The notes beneath the pieces are model-generated. The model saw only the letters and a program-made list of their open reading frames with translations, had not been told where the DNA came from and did no database searches. From positions 63,362 through 127,361 of the forward strand of contig NZ_KZ304953.1 of the NCBI RefSeq assembly GCF_002723615.1: DNA of 64,000 bases, written 5' to 3'. The stretch is from Limimaricola cinnabarinus. GTDB taxonomy: Bacteria; Pseudomonadota; Alphaproteobacteria; Rhodobacterales; Rhodobacteraceae. The stretch's first letter is position 1, and each line of letters begins with the position of its first letter. Shown piece after piece: positions 1-10,223 of the stretch. The translations under genes and the position numbers were made by a program.

Positions 1-545
1 AGAAGACCCTTTTCCTCGCCCAGCACGTCGCAGGTCTGCTGCAAGGAGGGCGCCTCGGCCCGGTCATGCGCATAGGAGACGACGCCGACCTGCGCGCCTG
101 CGACGACTGTCTCCACCGTCTCGAAGGGGGTGATGCGGGCCGAGCGGATCGGCTGCGACAATTCGAGCAGCGCCACGTCCTCGGCGCTTGCGGCGCCCGA
201 GCCGGTGCCGACGAAGGCATAGCCTTCGGGCGTCATGGCCCGGCGCACGCCGCGGTAAGCCAGCGCCCGGCCGCCGCGCATCCCGGCCTTGAATTCGATC
301 TCGGCGGGGTCGATGCGCTCGCCGCTGTCGCGGTCATAAAGGCAATGCGCGGCGGTGAGCACGAGATCGGTGGCGATCAGCGCGCCGGTGCAAAAGCCGC
401 GACCACCAAGGTCGAGCCGGCCCACGGCCTCCCAGCCGCGCGCGTCGTCGCCGGTCACCATCAAGGTGAGGTCGTGCCGGTCTGCACGCACCGGCAAGGA
501 CAGGGCCACGAGCACCAGCAGGGCCACCGCGATCGCGTGCTGCAT
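1..545 (-). CDS. Trypsin-like serine protease (S1 family), 3' end outside window
   Basis: Reading the minus strand from the ATG at 545 gives an open frame of about 181 residues that runs off the left edge. It begins with a signal peptide (hydrophobic stretch ALLVLVALSLP, then ARAD-like cleavage region), so the product is probably periplasmic or exported. The catalytic histidine is seen in TAAHC, with a cysteine 16 residues earlier (FCTGALIATD), and the catalytic aspartate in EDVALLEL. The serine (GDSGG) would lie outside the window. The family is trypsin-like endopeptidases; the substrate cannot be inferred. It is transcribed in the same direction as glcDEF but separated by about 80 bases. 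Confidence 0.8.
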   Translation of the reverse strand, partial: MQHAIAVALLVLVALSLPVRADRHDLTLMVTGDDARGWEAVGRLDLGGRGFCTGALIATDLVLTAAHCLYDRDSGERIDPAEIEFKAGMRGGRALAYRGVRRAMTPEGYAFVGTGSGAASAEDVALLELSQPIRSARITPFETVETVVAGAQVGVVSYAHDRAEAPSLQQTCDVLGEEKGL

Positions 546-627
546 TCGTCCTCCGCATCCGGGCCGGGCGGGGATCGCTCGACCCAGGCGCGAGACTAGG
601 ACAGCGCGGCGCGGCTTCATAGGGTAT

Positions 628-1917
<1,290 letters not shown>

Positions 1918-1927
1918 GGGGTCTCCG

Positions 1928-3037
1928 TCAGGCGGCGAGGATGCCGCGCGGGTCGAACTTGTCGCGCAGGCCGCGGGTCAACGCCTGCAGCGCCGGGGGC
2001 TCGGGCTGCAGCGTATGCAGCCGCGCATGGGTTTCGGGGGCGGCGCGCACCAGCGTGGCGTGGCCGTCATAGCGGCCCAGCCGGGCGCGCAAATCGGTTC
2101 CTTCCGGCAGGCGCAGCCAGACGAGGCCGCCGCCCCAGTCGTAGAAGACCTGATCGGCATCCGCGCGGGCCGCGATCTCCGCGGCCTCGCTCGGGCGCGC
2201 CGAGACGCGCCAGACGTCGCCCGTGGTGCCGTGGAAGGCCGCCACGTCGCGGATGCCGCGCCACGCGGCGCGCACCGTCTCGCGGTCGTCCTCAATCTCC
2301 CAAGCGCCATGCGGGGCCAGCGCCTCGATGAGCGCCTTGGCGCGGTAGGCCACCGAAGCGGCGAAGCCCTCGATCCGAAGCACGGTGCGCGGCCCGTCCG
2401 CAGCGTGCGGGTCATGCGCGGCGCCCGTCACCTCAAAGGGCGTGCCGAGGGCCGCCGACATCGCCCGCACCGCCGCCGCGTCGTCGAGGCCGCGCGCCAC
2501 GAGGCTGGCGCAGCTCTCGGTGCCGGGCAGCACCTTGAGCGCCACCTCGGTGATCGCGCCGAGCGCGCCGCGGCTGCCCGCGACGAGGCGGGCGAGGTCG
2601 TAGCCGGTGACGTTCTTCATCACCCGGCCGCCATTCTTGACGATCGTGCCCTCGCCATCGACGAAACGCAGCCCGAGCAGATGATCGCGCGCCGCCCCCA
2701 CCAGCACCCGGCGGGGCCCCGAGACATTGGCCGCCACCACGCCGCCGATGGTCGGCGTGCCGGTGCTGCCCAGAAGCGCGCGGTGATCCATCGGCTCGAA
2801 GGCGAGGCGCTGGTTGGTCTCGGCCAGCGCGGCTTCGATCTCCTCCACCGGCGTGCCCGCCCGCGCCACCAGTGTCAGCGCGGCGGGGTCGTGCAGGGTG
2901 ATGCCGGTCAGCCCGGCGGTGGTGATGGCCGTGCCCTCGGGCAGGGGCCCGCGCGTGCCGCCGCCGCGCAGCGAGAGGGGGCCGTCCGCGTCGCGGATGG
3001 CTTGGGCCAGCTCGGCCTCGGAGCCAGGGCGGATCAT
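1928..3037 (-). CDS. glcE: Glycolate oxidase FAD-binding subunit GlcE
   Basis: The protein has about 369 residues and a PCMH-type FAD-binding domain (FAD_binding_4). The domain includes TIGGVVAANVSGPRR, RDHLLGLRFVDGEG and the GGRVMKNVTGYDLARL segment characteristic of GlcE. I chose the ATG at 3037 (MIRPGSEAELA) rather than the upstream extension because it overlaps the glcD stop codon as ATGA, the usual translational-coupling arrangement. GlcE works with GlcD as the flavin part of membrane-associated glycolate dehydrogenase, feeding electrons through GlcF. Confidence 0.94.
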   Translation of the reverse strand: MIRPGSEAELAQAIRDADGPLSLRGGGTRGPLPEGTAITTAGLTGITLHDPAALTLVARAGTPVEEIEAALAETNQRLAFEPMDHRALLGSTGTPTIGGVVAANVSGPRRVLVGAARDHLLGLRFVDGEGTIVKNGGRVMKNVTGYDLARLVAGSRGALGAITEVALKVLPGTESCASLVARGLDDAAAVRAMSAALGTPFEVTGAAHDPHAADGPRTVLRIEGFAASVAYRAKALIEALAPHGAWEIEDDRETVRAAWRGIRDVAAFHGTTGDVWRVSARPSEAAEIAARADADQVFYDWGGGLVWLRLPEGTDLRARLGRYDGHATLVRAAPETHARLHTLQPEPPALQALTRGLRDKFDPRGILAA

Positions 3038-4464
3038 GCCCGCCGCCCTTCGCTTACCGAGAGCGGGAAGACCTTGGCGGGGTTGAGGAGCCATTTGGGG
3101 TCGAACACGTCCTTCACCTTCATCTGCGCCTCGAGGTCCTCGGGCGCGAACTGCACCGTCATCAGGTCGCGCTTCTCGACGCCGACGCCGTGCTCACCGG
3201 TCAGGCAGCCGCCCACCTCGACGCAGAGCTTCAGCACATCGGCGCCCATCGCCTCGCATTTCTCCAGATCGCCCTCCTTGTTCGCGTCGAACAGGATCAG
3301 CGGATGCATGTTGCCGTCGCCCGCGTGGAACACGTTGGCCACGCCGAGGCCGTACTCGTCGCTCAGCTCGCCGATGCGGCGCAGCACCTCGGGCAGGGCC
3401 GAGACCGGGATCGTGCCGTCGAGGCACATGTAGTCGTTGATCTGCCCCATCGCGCCGAAGGCCGATTTGCGCCCGAGCCAGATCCGCGCCGCCTCGTCGG
3501 AATCCTGCGCCGCGCGGATTTCCACCGGATCATGGTCGCGGGCGATCTTCAGGATGGTCTCCAGCTGGTGATTGATCTCGTCGGCCGAACCCTCGACCTC
3601 GACGATCAGCAGCGCCTCGCAGTCGGGATAGCCCGCATGGGCGAAGGCCTCGCAGGCGCGGATGCAGGGGCGGTCCATGTATTCGATCGCCACCGGCAGC
3701 ACGCCCGCCTCGATGATGTCGGCCACGCAGGCGCCCGCCGCTTCGGCGCTGTCATAGCCCAGCATGACGGGCAGCGCGCCCTCGGGCTTGGGCAGGATGC
3801 GCAAGGTCGCCTCGGTGACGACGCCGAGCTGGCCCTCGGAGCCGCAGATCACGCCCAGAAGGTCGAGCCCGCCCGCATCCATATGCGCCCCGCCGATCTC
3901 GACCACCGTGCCATCCATCTGCACCATGGTCACGCCGAGCAGGTTGTTGGTCGTCACGCCGTATTTCAGGCAATGCGCCCCGCCCGAGTTCATCGCGATG
4001 TTGCCCGCGATGGCGCAGGCGAGCTGGCTCGACGGGTCGGGGGCGTAGAAGAAGCCCAGCTCCTCGACAGCGCCGGTGACGGAGAGGTTGGTGCGCCCGG
4101 TCTGGACCCGGATGATCCGGTCGGCCGTGTCCGTCTCCAGCACCCGGTTCATCCGCGACACGCCGAGGATCACCGAATCGGCGGTGGGCAGCGCCCCGCC
4201 CGCGAGCGAGGTGCCCGAGCCGCGCGGCACCACCGGCACGCCCTCCTCGTGGCAGACCTTCAGCGCCGCCGAGACCTCCTCGGTCGTGGCGGGCAGCACC
4301 ACGCAAAGCGGCGGGCAGCGATAGGCGGTGAGCGCGTCGCATTCATAGGCGCGGGTCTCGGCAGGGTCGTGGATCACGCCGCGATCGCCCAGAACCTGCG
4401 CCAGCCGGGCGACGACCTGCGCCTTGCGGGCCATGATGCGGGCATCGGGAGATGGCATCTGCAT
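3034..4464 (-). CDS. glcD: Glycolate oxidase FAD-linked subunit GlcD
   Basis: The start is ATG at 4464, giving 476 residues, preceded by a strong ribosome site (AGGAGG about 8 bases upstream). The open frame continues about 890 bases upstream, but that part is antisense to a DUF599 gene. The FAD_binding_4 domain is visible in VVPRGSGTSLAGGALP, AGNIAMNSGGAHCLKYG and GSEGQLGVVTEATLRILP. The C-terminal FAD-oxidase domain has FHAGDGNMHPLILFD and GEHGVGVEKRD. It is the catalytic flavin subunit oxidising glycolate (possibly other 2-hydroxyacids) to glyoxylate, and the first gene of glcDEF. No glcC-type regulator is adjacent. Confidence 0.96.
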   Translation of the reverse strand: MQMPSPDARIMARKAQVVARLAQVLGDRGVIHDPAETRAYECDALTAYRCPPLCVVLPATTEEVSAALKVCHEEGVPVVPRGSGTSLAGGALPTADSVILGVSRMNRVLETDTADRIIRVQTGRTNLSVTGAVEELGFFYAPDPSSQLACAIAGNIAMNSGGAHCLKYGVTTNNLLGVTMVQMDGTVVEIGGAHMDAGGLDLLGVICGSEGQLGVVTEATLRILPKPEGALPVMLGYDSAEAAGACVADIIEAGVLPVAIEYMDRPCIRACEAFAHAGYPDCEALLIVEVEGSADEINHQLETILKIARDHDPVEIRAAQDSDEAARIWLGRKSAFGAMGQINDYMCLDGTIPVSALPEVLRRIGELSDEYGLGVANVFHAGDGNMHPLILFDANKEGDLEKCEAMGADVLKLCVEVGGCLTGEHGVGVEKRDLMTVQFAPEDLEAQMKVKDVFDPKWLLNPAKVFPLSVSEGRRA

Positions 4465-4566
4465 GGGTCGTTCCTCCTGCCCATGGGCGTGACGTGGGAT
4501 TGGTAAGGAAATATAACCAAAACCGCCCCATGGCAAGCGCGCGCGGGCGGGGCTAGGGTGCCACGC

Positions 4567-5259
4567 ATGGATACGCTGTCCCGACTGACCCTTCTGACCC
4601 TCCCCGACATCGCCGCGTTGGCCTTGCTGGCGCTGAGCTACTGGGGGATCGGCTGGCGAATCGAGCATCCGGGGCGGCGGCCTTCGGTGACGGTATTGAT
4701 GGCGGAATACCGCCGCGAATGGATGCGCGGCTTCGTGGAGCGCGATCCGCGCATCTTCGACGCGCAGATCGTCGCCAGCCTGCGGCAGGGCACCTCGTTC
4801 CTCGCTTCGACCTGCCTTCTGGCGGTGGGCGGCGTGCTGGCGCTGATCGGCAATGTGGAGCCGTTGCAGGGCGTGGCCGAGGGGCTGGGTGGCGACACGC
4901 TCCCGGCGCTGCTGTGGCAGATCAAGCTGGTGCCGGTGGCGCTGCTGCTGACCCATGCCTTCCTGAAATTCGTCTGGGCGCAGCGGGTCTTCGGCTATTG
5001 TTCGGTGATGATGGCGGCGGTGCCCAATGACCCCGCCGATCCGCGCGCGATGCCGCGCGCGATGCAGGCGGCGGAGCTCAACATCCGCGCGGCGTGGAAC
5101 TTCAACCGCGGGCTGCGGGCGATGTATTTCGCGCTGGGCGCGGTGGTGTGGCTCCTTGGGCCATGGGCGCTGATGGCGGCGACGCTGGCGGTGCTGTGGC
5201 TGGTCTGGAGCCGGGAGTTCGCCTCCGTGCCCCGGGCGGTGCTCTTGGGCGAGGGCTGA
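4567..5259 (+). CDS. DUF599 family integral membrane protein
   Basis: The 230-residue protein has about four hydrophobic segments: residues about 14-30, 80-95, 115-132 and a pair near 185-220. The pattern of a short N-terminal helix, an RREWMR-containing cytoplasmic stretch and the FGYCSVMMAAVPN region matches the DUF599 family of small inner-membrane proteins. No biochemical function is known. I prefer the ATG at 4567 (MDTLSRLTLL) to the one at 4558 because it directly precedes the membrane helix. It is divergent from glcD (about 100 bases between starts) and converges with the membrane-protein operon, with a palindromic repeat between them. Confidence 0.85.
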   Translation: MDTLSRLTLLTLPDIAALALLALSYWGIGWRIEHPGRRPSVTVLMAEYRREWMRGFVERDPRIFDAQIVASLRQGTSFLASTCLLAVGGVLALIGNVEPLQGVAEGLGGDTLPALLWQIKLVPVALLLTHAFLKFVWAQRVFGYCSVMMAAVPNDPADPRAMPRAMQAAELNIRAAWNFNRGLRAMYFALGAVVWLLGPWALMAATLAVLWLVWSREFASVPRAVLLGEG

Positions 5260-5295
5260 GGGGGCTGCCGCCCCCGCCGCTGCGCGGCCCCCCGC

Positions 5296-5358
5296 GCGTA
5301 TTTGGCGAAAGATGAACAGGAGGGCGCGACGCCCCCGTTCATCTTTCTTCAAATACGC
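5296..5358. repeat. Palindromic repeat element, copy 1 (convergent junction)
   Basis: Left arm 5296-5317 (GCGTATTTG...GAAAGATGAAC) and right arm 5337-5358 are reverse complements over 22 bases with two mismatches. They are separated by about 19 bases that include a small GC hairpin. The right arm is followed by an ATCCCGACTTCTCCGC-like tail also found after copy 3. The element sits exactly between the stop codons of two convergent genes, so it could act as a bidirectional terminator or mRNA-end structure. It lacks a T-tract. Confidence 0.85.
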
Positions 5359-5376
5359 AGATCCCGACTTCTCCGC

Positions 5377-7452
5377 CTAGCGCCGCGCCTCGCGCAGCCA
5401 GGCGCCGATCATCAACGTCGCGGCGAAGATCAGCCAGAGCCAGGCCGGGAGCAGCGGCGTCACCGTGAGGTCGAGCGTGCGGTAGGCGCCGCGCGGGGTC
5501 AGCCCGATCCAGCCGCGCCCGGCGGCGGGGCGCCCCGCGCGCACCTCGCGCAAGGCCGGCAGCCCCTCCTCGATGCGCTTGATACCGCCGCGGGTCGGCG
5601 CGGTGATCTCTTCGAGCGCGTCGCCGCTTGCGATGGTTTCCTCGAACTCGCGCGGTGCCGCGGGGCCGAGCGCGATCACCGCCTCCTGATCGCGCTCCGA
5701 AAGACGGTAGAGCCCCATGCGCGGCGTGGCCCAGAGCGCCTCGAACCGGCCCGGTTCGACCTCTTCGAGCGGCACTTCCGTCTCATCGCCCTCCGGCCCG
5801 GTGACGGTGACGGGACCGATCTGTTCGGAAAGCGAGCGGCGCACGATCCGCATGGTCAGCCCCGAGGGCTCGGCCCAGAGCGCCTCTTCCTCGAGCTCGG
5901 GCTCCTTCATCATCCAGTGCGCCAGGCGGCGCAGCAGGTCGAGCTGGGGGCCGCCGCCATCATAGCCGCGCCCCCAGAGCCAGACCTGGTCCGAGGCCAG
6001 CAGCGCCACACGCCCCTCTCCCACGCGGTCGAGCGCGAGAAGCGGGCGTTCGCCCGGCCCGGTGAGGGCGATGGTGGCGCTCTGGGTCGGGTCGATTTCC
6101 ACCTGCCGGAACCAGCGGCCCCAGCCGGGCTTGAGCGGATCGCCCTCGGCATCGCGCCACGGATCGGCGAGGCCCGAGGTGACGGGGTGGCGCGTGCCAA
6201 GCTCGGTCAGCTCGGGGCGGAACGCCCGCTCGACCACCCGCGCGCTGGGCGCGCCCGGAAGCACGAAGCCCAGGGGGCTGCGGAAGATGCTCTCGGCACC
6301 CGCATATTCCGGCCCGGCGGTGACCAGCACCGCGCCGCCCTCTTCGACATAGCGGCCGACATTGGCGAAATATTCCGACGGCAGGATGCCGCGCCTGCGG
6401 TAGCGGTCGAAGACGATCAGGTCGAACTCGTCGATCTTCTCGATGAACAGCTCGCGGGTCGGAAAGGCGATGAGCGACAGCTCCTCGACCGGGACGCCGT
6501 CCTGCTTTTCGGGCGGGCGCAGGATGGTGAAATGCACCAGATCGACCGAAGGGTCGGATTTCAGCAGGTTGCGCCATGTCCGCTCGCCGGCATAGGGCTC
6601 GCCCGAGACCAGCAGCACCCGCAGCCTGTCGCGCACGCCGTTGATCTGCACCACGCTTTCGTTGTTGCGCGGCGTCAGCTCGCCCTCCACCTCCGGCGTG
6701 GCGAATTGCAGCACGTTCATGCCGCCATGCGGCAGCGCCACCGGCAGGCGGATGTCGCGCCCGAGCGGCACCTCGAAGCGCATCGGCTCGGCCCCGTCCA
6801 CGGCGATGGTGAGCGGCACGGGACCGGCGGCTTCGGGGGCGGCGCCGCTGTCCTCGATGCGCAGCGTCAGCTCCACTTCCTCCCCGAGGATCGCGAAGGC
6901 CGGGGCGTTGCGCACCACGAGGCGGCGGTCCCAGTCGCCCTCGCGCCCGCTGAGCAGAACATGGGCCGGGGCGGGCAGGTCGGGGGCGCGCGCGGCGTCG
7001 TGCAGGCGCCCATCGGTCAGAAGGACGATGCCCGCGACGCGGCCCAGGGGCTCTTCGGCCAGCGCCTCGGACAGCGCGGTCATCAGCCGCGTGCCGCCAT
7101 CCTGCGGCGCATCGCCGAGGCGCACCACCCGCAGCTCGGTGTTCTCGCGCGCGGCGATCTTCGCCGTGAGGTCGTCGAGCATGGCCTCGGTCTGCGCGGC
7201 GCGGTCCGAAAGGGTCTGGCTCGCGCTTTCGTCGACCACGGCGACCACGATGTCCGACAGGGGCTGACGCTCCTCGCGCTGCAGCGCCGGGTTGGCCAGA
7301 CCGGCGATCAGCGCGGCCCCGGCGAGGGCGCGCAGCCACCAGCCCGGCAGGCCGCGCCACAGCGCCAGCGCCACCACCAGCACCGTCAGCGCGACGAGTG
7401 CCCAGAGCGCGGGCCAGGGCAGGAGCGGATCGAAGATCACCGTGCCGGTCAT
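5377..7452 (-). CDS. Membrane-anchored VWA / amidotransferase-like protein of the MoxR operon
   Basis: This 691-residue protein has two hydrophobic N-terminal helices (about residues 13-32 and 38-52). Next comes a von Willebrand A-like stretch (IVVAVVDESASQ, GIVLLTDGRLHD), then a region resembling a class I glutamine-amidotransferase fold (LRVLLVSGEPYAGERTWRN, EEGGAVLVTAGPEY), and one C-terminal helix (LLPAWLWLIFAATLMIGAWL). The DESAS sequence replaces the canonical DxSxS metal site, so metal binding is uncertain. It is the last gene of moxR / DUF58 / DUF4159 / this gene and overlaps the DUF4159 stop. Such operons are thought to act in envelope or chaperone processes, but the role here is unknown. 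Confidence 0.75.
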   Translation of the reverse strand: MTGTVIFDPLLPWPALWALVALTVLVVALALWRGLPGWWLRALAGAALIAGLANPALQREERQPLSDIVVAVVDESASQTLSDRAAQTEAMLDDLTAKIAARENTELRVVRLGDAPQDGGTRLMTALSEALAEEPLGRVAGIVLLTDGRLHDAARAPDLPAPAHVLLSGREGDWDRRLVVRNAPAFAILGEEVELTLRIEDSGAAPEAAGPVPLTIAVDGAEPMRFEVPLGRDIRLPVALPHGGMNVLQFATPEVEGELTPRNNESVVQINGVRDRLRVLLVSGEPYAGERTWRNLLKSDPSVDLVHFTILRPPEKQDGVPVEELSLIAFPTRELFIEKIDEFDLIVFDRYRRRGILPSEYFANVGRYVEEGGAVLVTAGPEYAGAESIFRSPLGFVLPGAPSARVVERAFRPELTELGTRHPVTSGLADPWRDAEGDPLKPGWGRWFRQVEIDPTQSATIALTGPGERPLLALDRVGEGRVALLASDQVWLWGRGYDGGGPQLDLLRRLAHWMMKEPELEEEALWAEPSGLTMRIVRRSLSEQIGPVTVTGPEGDETEVPLEEVEPGRFEALWATPRMGLYRLSERDQEAVIALGPAAPREFEETIASGDALEEITAPTRGGIKRIEEGLPALREVRAGRPAAGRGWIGLTPRGAYRTLDLTVTPLLPAWLWLIFAATLMIGAWLREARR

Positions 7453-10223
7453 TGGCCGAGCCTTTCGAGCAGGGCGGGCACATGGACCTGATCGGATTTG
7501 TAGTTGCCGGTGAGCACATGCATCACGAGGTTCACCCCGAAGCGGTAAGCCATCTCGCGCTGCCGTTCACCGGCCATGCCGCGCCCGACCGGGTAGAGCG
7601 GCATGCCGACCGGGTTCATCGCCCAGGCCGAGGCCCAGTCATTGCCGCCGATCACCACCGGCGTGACGTTGTCGTTGAGGTTGCGAAACGGCATGCCGGG
7701 GGTCGGCTCCTCGTCGGGTGCGGCCTCGACCCAGACGTCGCGGCCCTGATGGCGGCCGGGAAAATCCTGCAGCAGGTAGAAGGTGCGGGTCAGCACGTGA
7801 TCCTCGGGGACGGGCGAGAGCGGCGGCACGTCGAGCGGGCGGGCGATGGTTTGCAGGCGGCGGCCCTCGGGCGTGGTCCTGCCGAAGCCCGCGATCCCGG
7901 CGTCGCGCGTGTCGAAGACGATCATGCCGCCGCCGCGCAGATAGGCGTTGAGCTTGTCATAGGCCGCGCCCGAGGGGATCGGCGTCTGATCCGTGATCGG
8001 CCAGTAGAGCAGCGGGAAGAAGGCCAGCTCGTCGGTCTCGGGATCGACCGCCATCGGGGCGGCGGGCTCGACCGAGGTGCGCTGCCACAGCGTGCGCCCG
8101 AGGCCCTCCAGCCCCTGCCGCGCCACCTCGTCGACCTGCGCGTCGCCCGACAGGATATGCCCCAGCACGACCGACCCGGTCGCGGCCTGCGCGAAAGCCT
8201 CGTCCTGCGCCGAGATCGGCGGCGCGGCGTCCTGCGCCCGCGCGCCGGGAACCGGCGGCAGCAGCAAAGCCGCGAGCAGCAGCGCCGCGCCCGCGCGAAG
8301 CCGCCCGCCCACCGCGAGCGAGGCCAGCGCGTCGAGCGCCATCAGCGCCACGGCGAGCGCCAGCAGCAGCCCGCCCAAGGGCCGCTCGGCCGGGCGTGTC
8401 AGCCCCTCGACCGCAATGCGCGCGGGCCAGCGCGCAGGCGCGAGGCTGGTGTCGGCGCGGGTGACGTTGAGCGCAAAGCGCCCCGCCTCGCCCGCATAGA
8501 GCCCCGGCGGCAGGTCGGGGCCCAGATCGCCTGCCGCGAGATCCTCGCCCGCGACGGCGGCGCGGGTATCGGTCTCGGTCAGGCGGCCTTCGGCATCCAT
8601 CACCTCGACCGGCTGCCATGTCGTGCCCGCGAGGTCGGCGGCGGCATCGGCGCCGCCGCGCGCCGAGATGGCGAGCCGCTCCAGCATCGACACGAACAGC
8701 CCCGAAAGCGGCAGCGAGGACCATTCGGCATTGGCGGTGACATGAACGAGCACGACCTGCCCCTCGCCGAGGCCCTTGCGGGTGACCAGCGGCGTGCCGT
8801 CGGAAAGCTGCGCGATGACCCGATCGGCGAGGTCGGGGCCGGGCTGGGCCACGACCTGCGCGCGCACGGTGACATCCTCCGGCACCGGCAGGCCGAAGAA
8901 GGGGCTGTCGCTCTCGAAGGGGGCGATGGTCTTGGGCTCGCCCCAGCTCATCGTGCCGCCGACCGAGCGGGCCGCGGCGCGCAGCCGCACCGGCATCAGC
9001 GGATCGCCCCCGTCGCGCCCCGCCTCGGAAGCCGCGAGGCGCGGTCCGGCGAAGCGCAGAAGAAGCCCGCCTTCCTCGACCCAAGCCTGCAGCGCCTCGG
9101 CCTCGGCGGGCGGCAGGCTGCCCGCATCGGCCAGCACGATCACGTCCGGCCTGGCGGGGATCAGCGCGGAGAGATCGCCCGAGAGCAGATCGGCCTGCGG
9201 CTCCAGCGCCACGCGCAGGTAATGCAGCGGCGACATCAGCTCGGTCGTCTCGCGCGCCTCGCGGCTTTCGACGAGGGCCACCTCGCGCCGCCGCAGCGCA
9301 TCGTCGCCCAGCGCCACGGCGGCGGCGGAGCGCGCGCCCTCGATCTCGAAGCGGGTGACCCGGTTGCGCAGTTCGGGCGGCAGCGCCAGAGCGGCGGAGG
9401 CCGTGGCCTCGCCCGGCGCAAAGTCGAGCGTCGCGGTGGCGAGGCGGCGTTCGACCCCGGCGGGATCGAGGCCATGGGCGGCGATGATGGCCTGCGCCGC
9501 GCCCCCGGTGGGGGTGCGCACCGCCTCCAGCGCGATCTGCGCGCCGTCGAGCAGCGGCGGGCGCAGCGCGAGGATGCGGCGCGGCGTCTGGATCACCCGC
9601 ACCGGGCCGTGGGATTCGAGCGCATCGAGCAGGGGGGCGCGGCTGTCGCGCGCGAGGCCGTCCGACAGCCAGACCGTCTCGAACCGGCCTTCGAGAGCCT
9701 CGGCCCAGTCGGCCAGCGCCGCCGCATCGGGCTGCCATGGCCGCGGGGTGAGGCCGGGCAGGGCGGACAGCACCGCCTCGGCGGGGTCGAAGCGGATCTC
9801 GCCGGGAAGGTCGGTCAGCACGGCGGCGGCGGCGGGGCGGCCCGCGCGCCGGGCCTCGCCCAAGAGCGCCTCGATCCGCGCGCTACGGGCAGGCCAGTCG
9901 CGCGCATCGGCCCATGTGCCGTCGGCGAGGATCAGGAGCGGCCCCGTGCCGGGGGCGGGCCGGTCGGTCGGGTTCAGCACCGGGCCTGCAAAGCCCACGA
10001 TAACCGCCGCGACGGCGAGGATGCGCAGCAGCAAAAGCCACCACGGCGTGCGGTCCGACTGGCTCTCGCGGTCATCGAGCCCCAGAAGCAGCGCCACGCC
10101 GGGAAAGCGGCGGCGCAGCGGCGCGGGCGGCACGGCGCGCAGGATCAGCCACAACACCGGCAGCAGCACCAGCCCGGCCAGCAGCCATGGCGAGAGAAAG
10201 CCGACGGGGCCGAGGCTCCACAT
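7449..10223 (-). CDS. DUF4159 protein with N-terminal BatA-type membrane domain
   Basis: The start ATG at 10223 overlaps the DUF58 stop by one base (TGATG) and gives MWSLGPVGFLSPWLL, the typical BatA/TIGR02226 N-terminus with two helices within the first 80 residues. The length is 924 residues. The middle contains a VWA-like and an amidotransferase-like region (DVIVLADAGSLPPAEA, EEGGLLLRFAGPRL) and a further helix pair near residues 615-660. The C-terminal 220 residues (GHILSGDAQVDEVARQGLEG, YLRGGGMIVFDTRDAGIAG) fit DUF4159. It is probably an inner-membrane partner of the MoxR ATPase and DUF58 protein; the exact function is unknown. Confidence 0.82.
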   Translation of the reverse strand: MWSLGPVGFLSPWLLAGLVLLPVLWLILRAVPPAPLRRRFPGVALLLGLDDRESQSDRTPWWLLLLRILAVAAVIVGFAGPVLNPTDRPAPGTGPLLILADGTWADARDWPARSARIEALLGEARRAGRPAAAAVLTDLPGEIRFDPAEAVLSALPGLTPRPWQPDAAALADWAEALEGRFETVWLSDGLARDSRAPLLDALESHGPVRVIQTPRRILALRPPLLDGAQIALEAVRTPTGGAAQAIIAAHGLDPAGVERRLATATLDFAPGEATASAALALPPELRNRVTRFEIEGARSAAAVALGDDALRRREVALVESREARETTELMSPLHYLRVALEPQADLLSGDLSALIPARPDVIVLADAGSLPPAEAEALQAWVEEGGLLLRFAGPRLAASEAGRDGGDPLMPVRLRAAARSVGGTMSWGEPKTIAPFESDSPFFGLPVPEDVTVRAQVVAQPGPDLADRVIAQLSDGTPLVTRKGLGEGQVVLVHVTANAEWSSLPLSGLFVSMLERLAISARGGADAAADLAGTTWQPVEVMDAEGRLTETDTRAAVAGEDLAAGDLGPDLPPGLYAGEAGRFALNVTRADTSLAPARWPARIAVEGLTRPAERPLGGLLLALAVALMALDALASLAVGGRLRAGAALLLAALLLPPVPGARAQDAAPPISAQDEAFAQAATGSVVLGHILSGDAQVDEVARQGLEGLGRTLWQRTSVEPAAPMAVDPETDELAFFPLLYWPITDQTPIPSGAAYDKLNAYLRGGGMIVFDTRDAGIAGFGRTTPEGRRLQTIARPLDVPPLSPVPEDHVLTRTFYLLQDFPGRHQGRDVWVEAAPDEEPTPGMPFRNLNDNVTPVVIGGNDWASAWAMNPVGMPLYPVGRGMAGERQREMAYRFGVNLVMHVLTGNYKSDQVHVPALLERLGQ

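Noticed and set aside
4465-5352. N-terminal extension of glcD by about 290 residues
   Set aside because: This part is antisense to the DUF599 gene, has an arginine/histidine-rich shadow composition, and a strong ribosome site marks the ATG at 4464.
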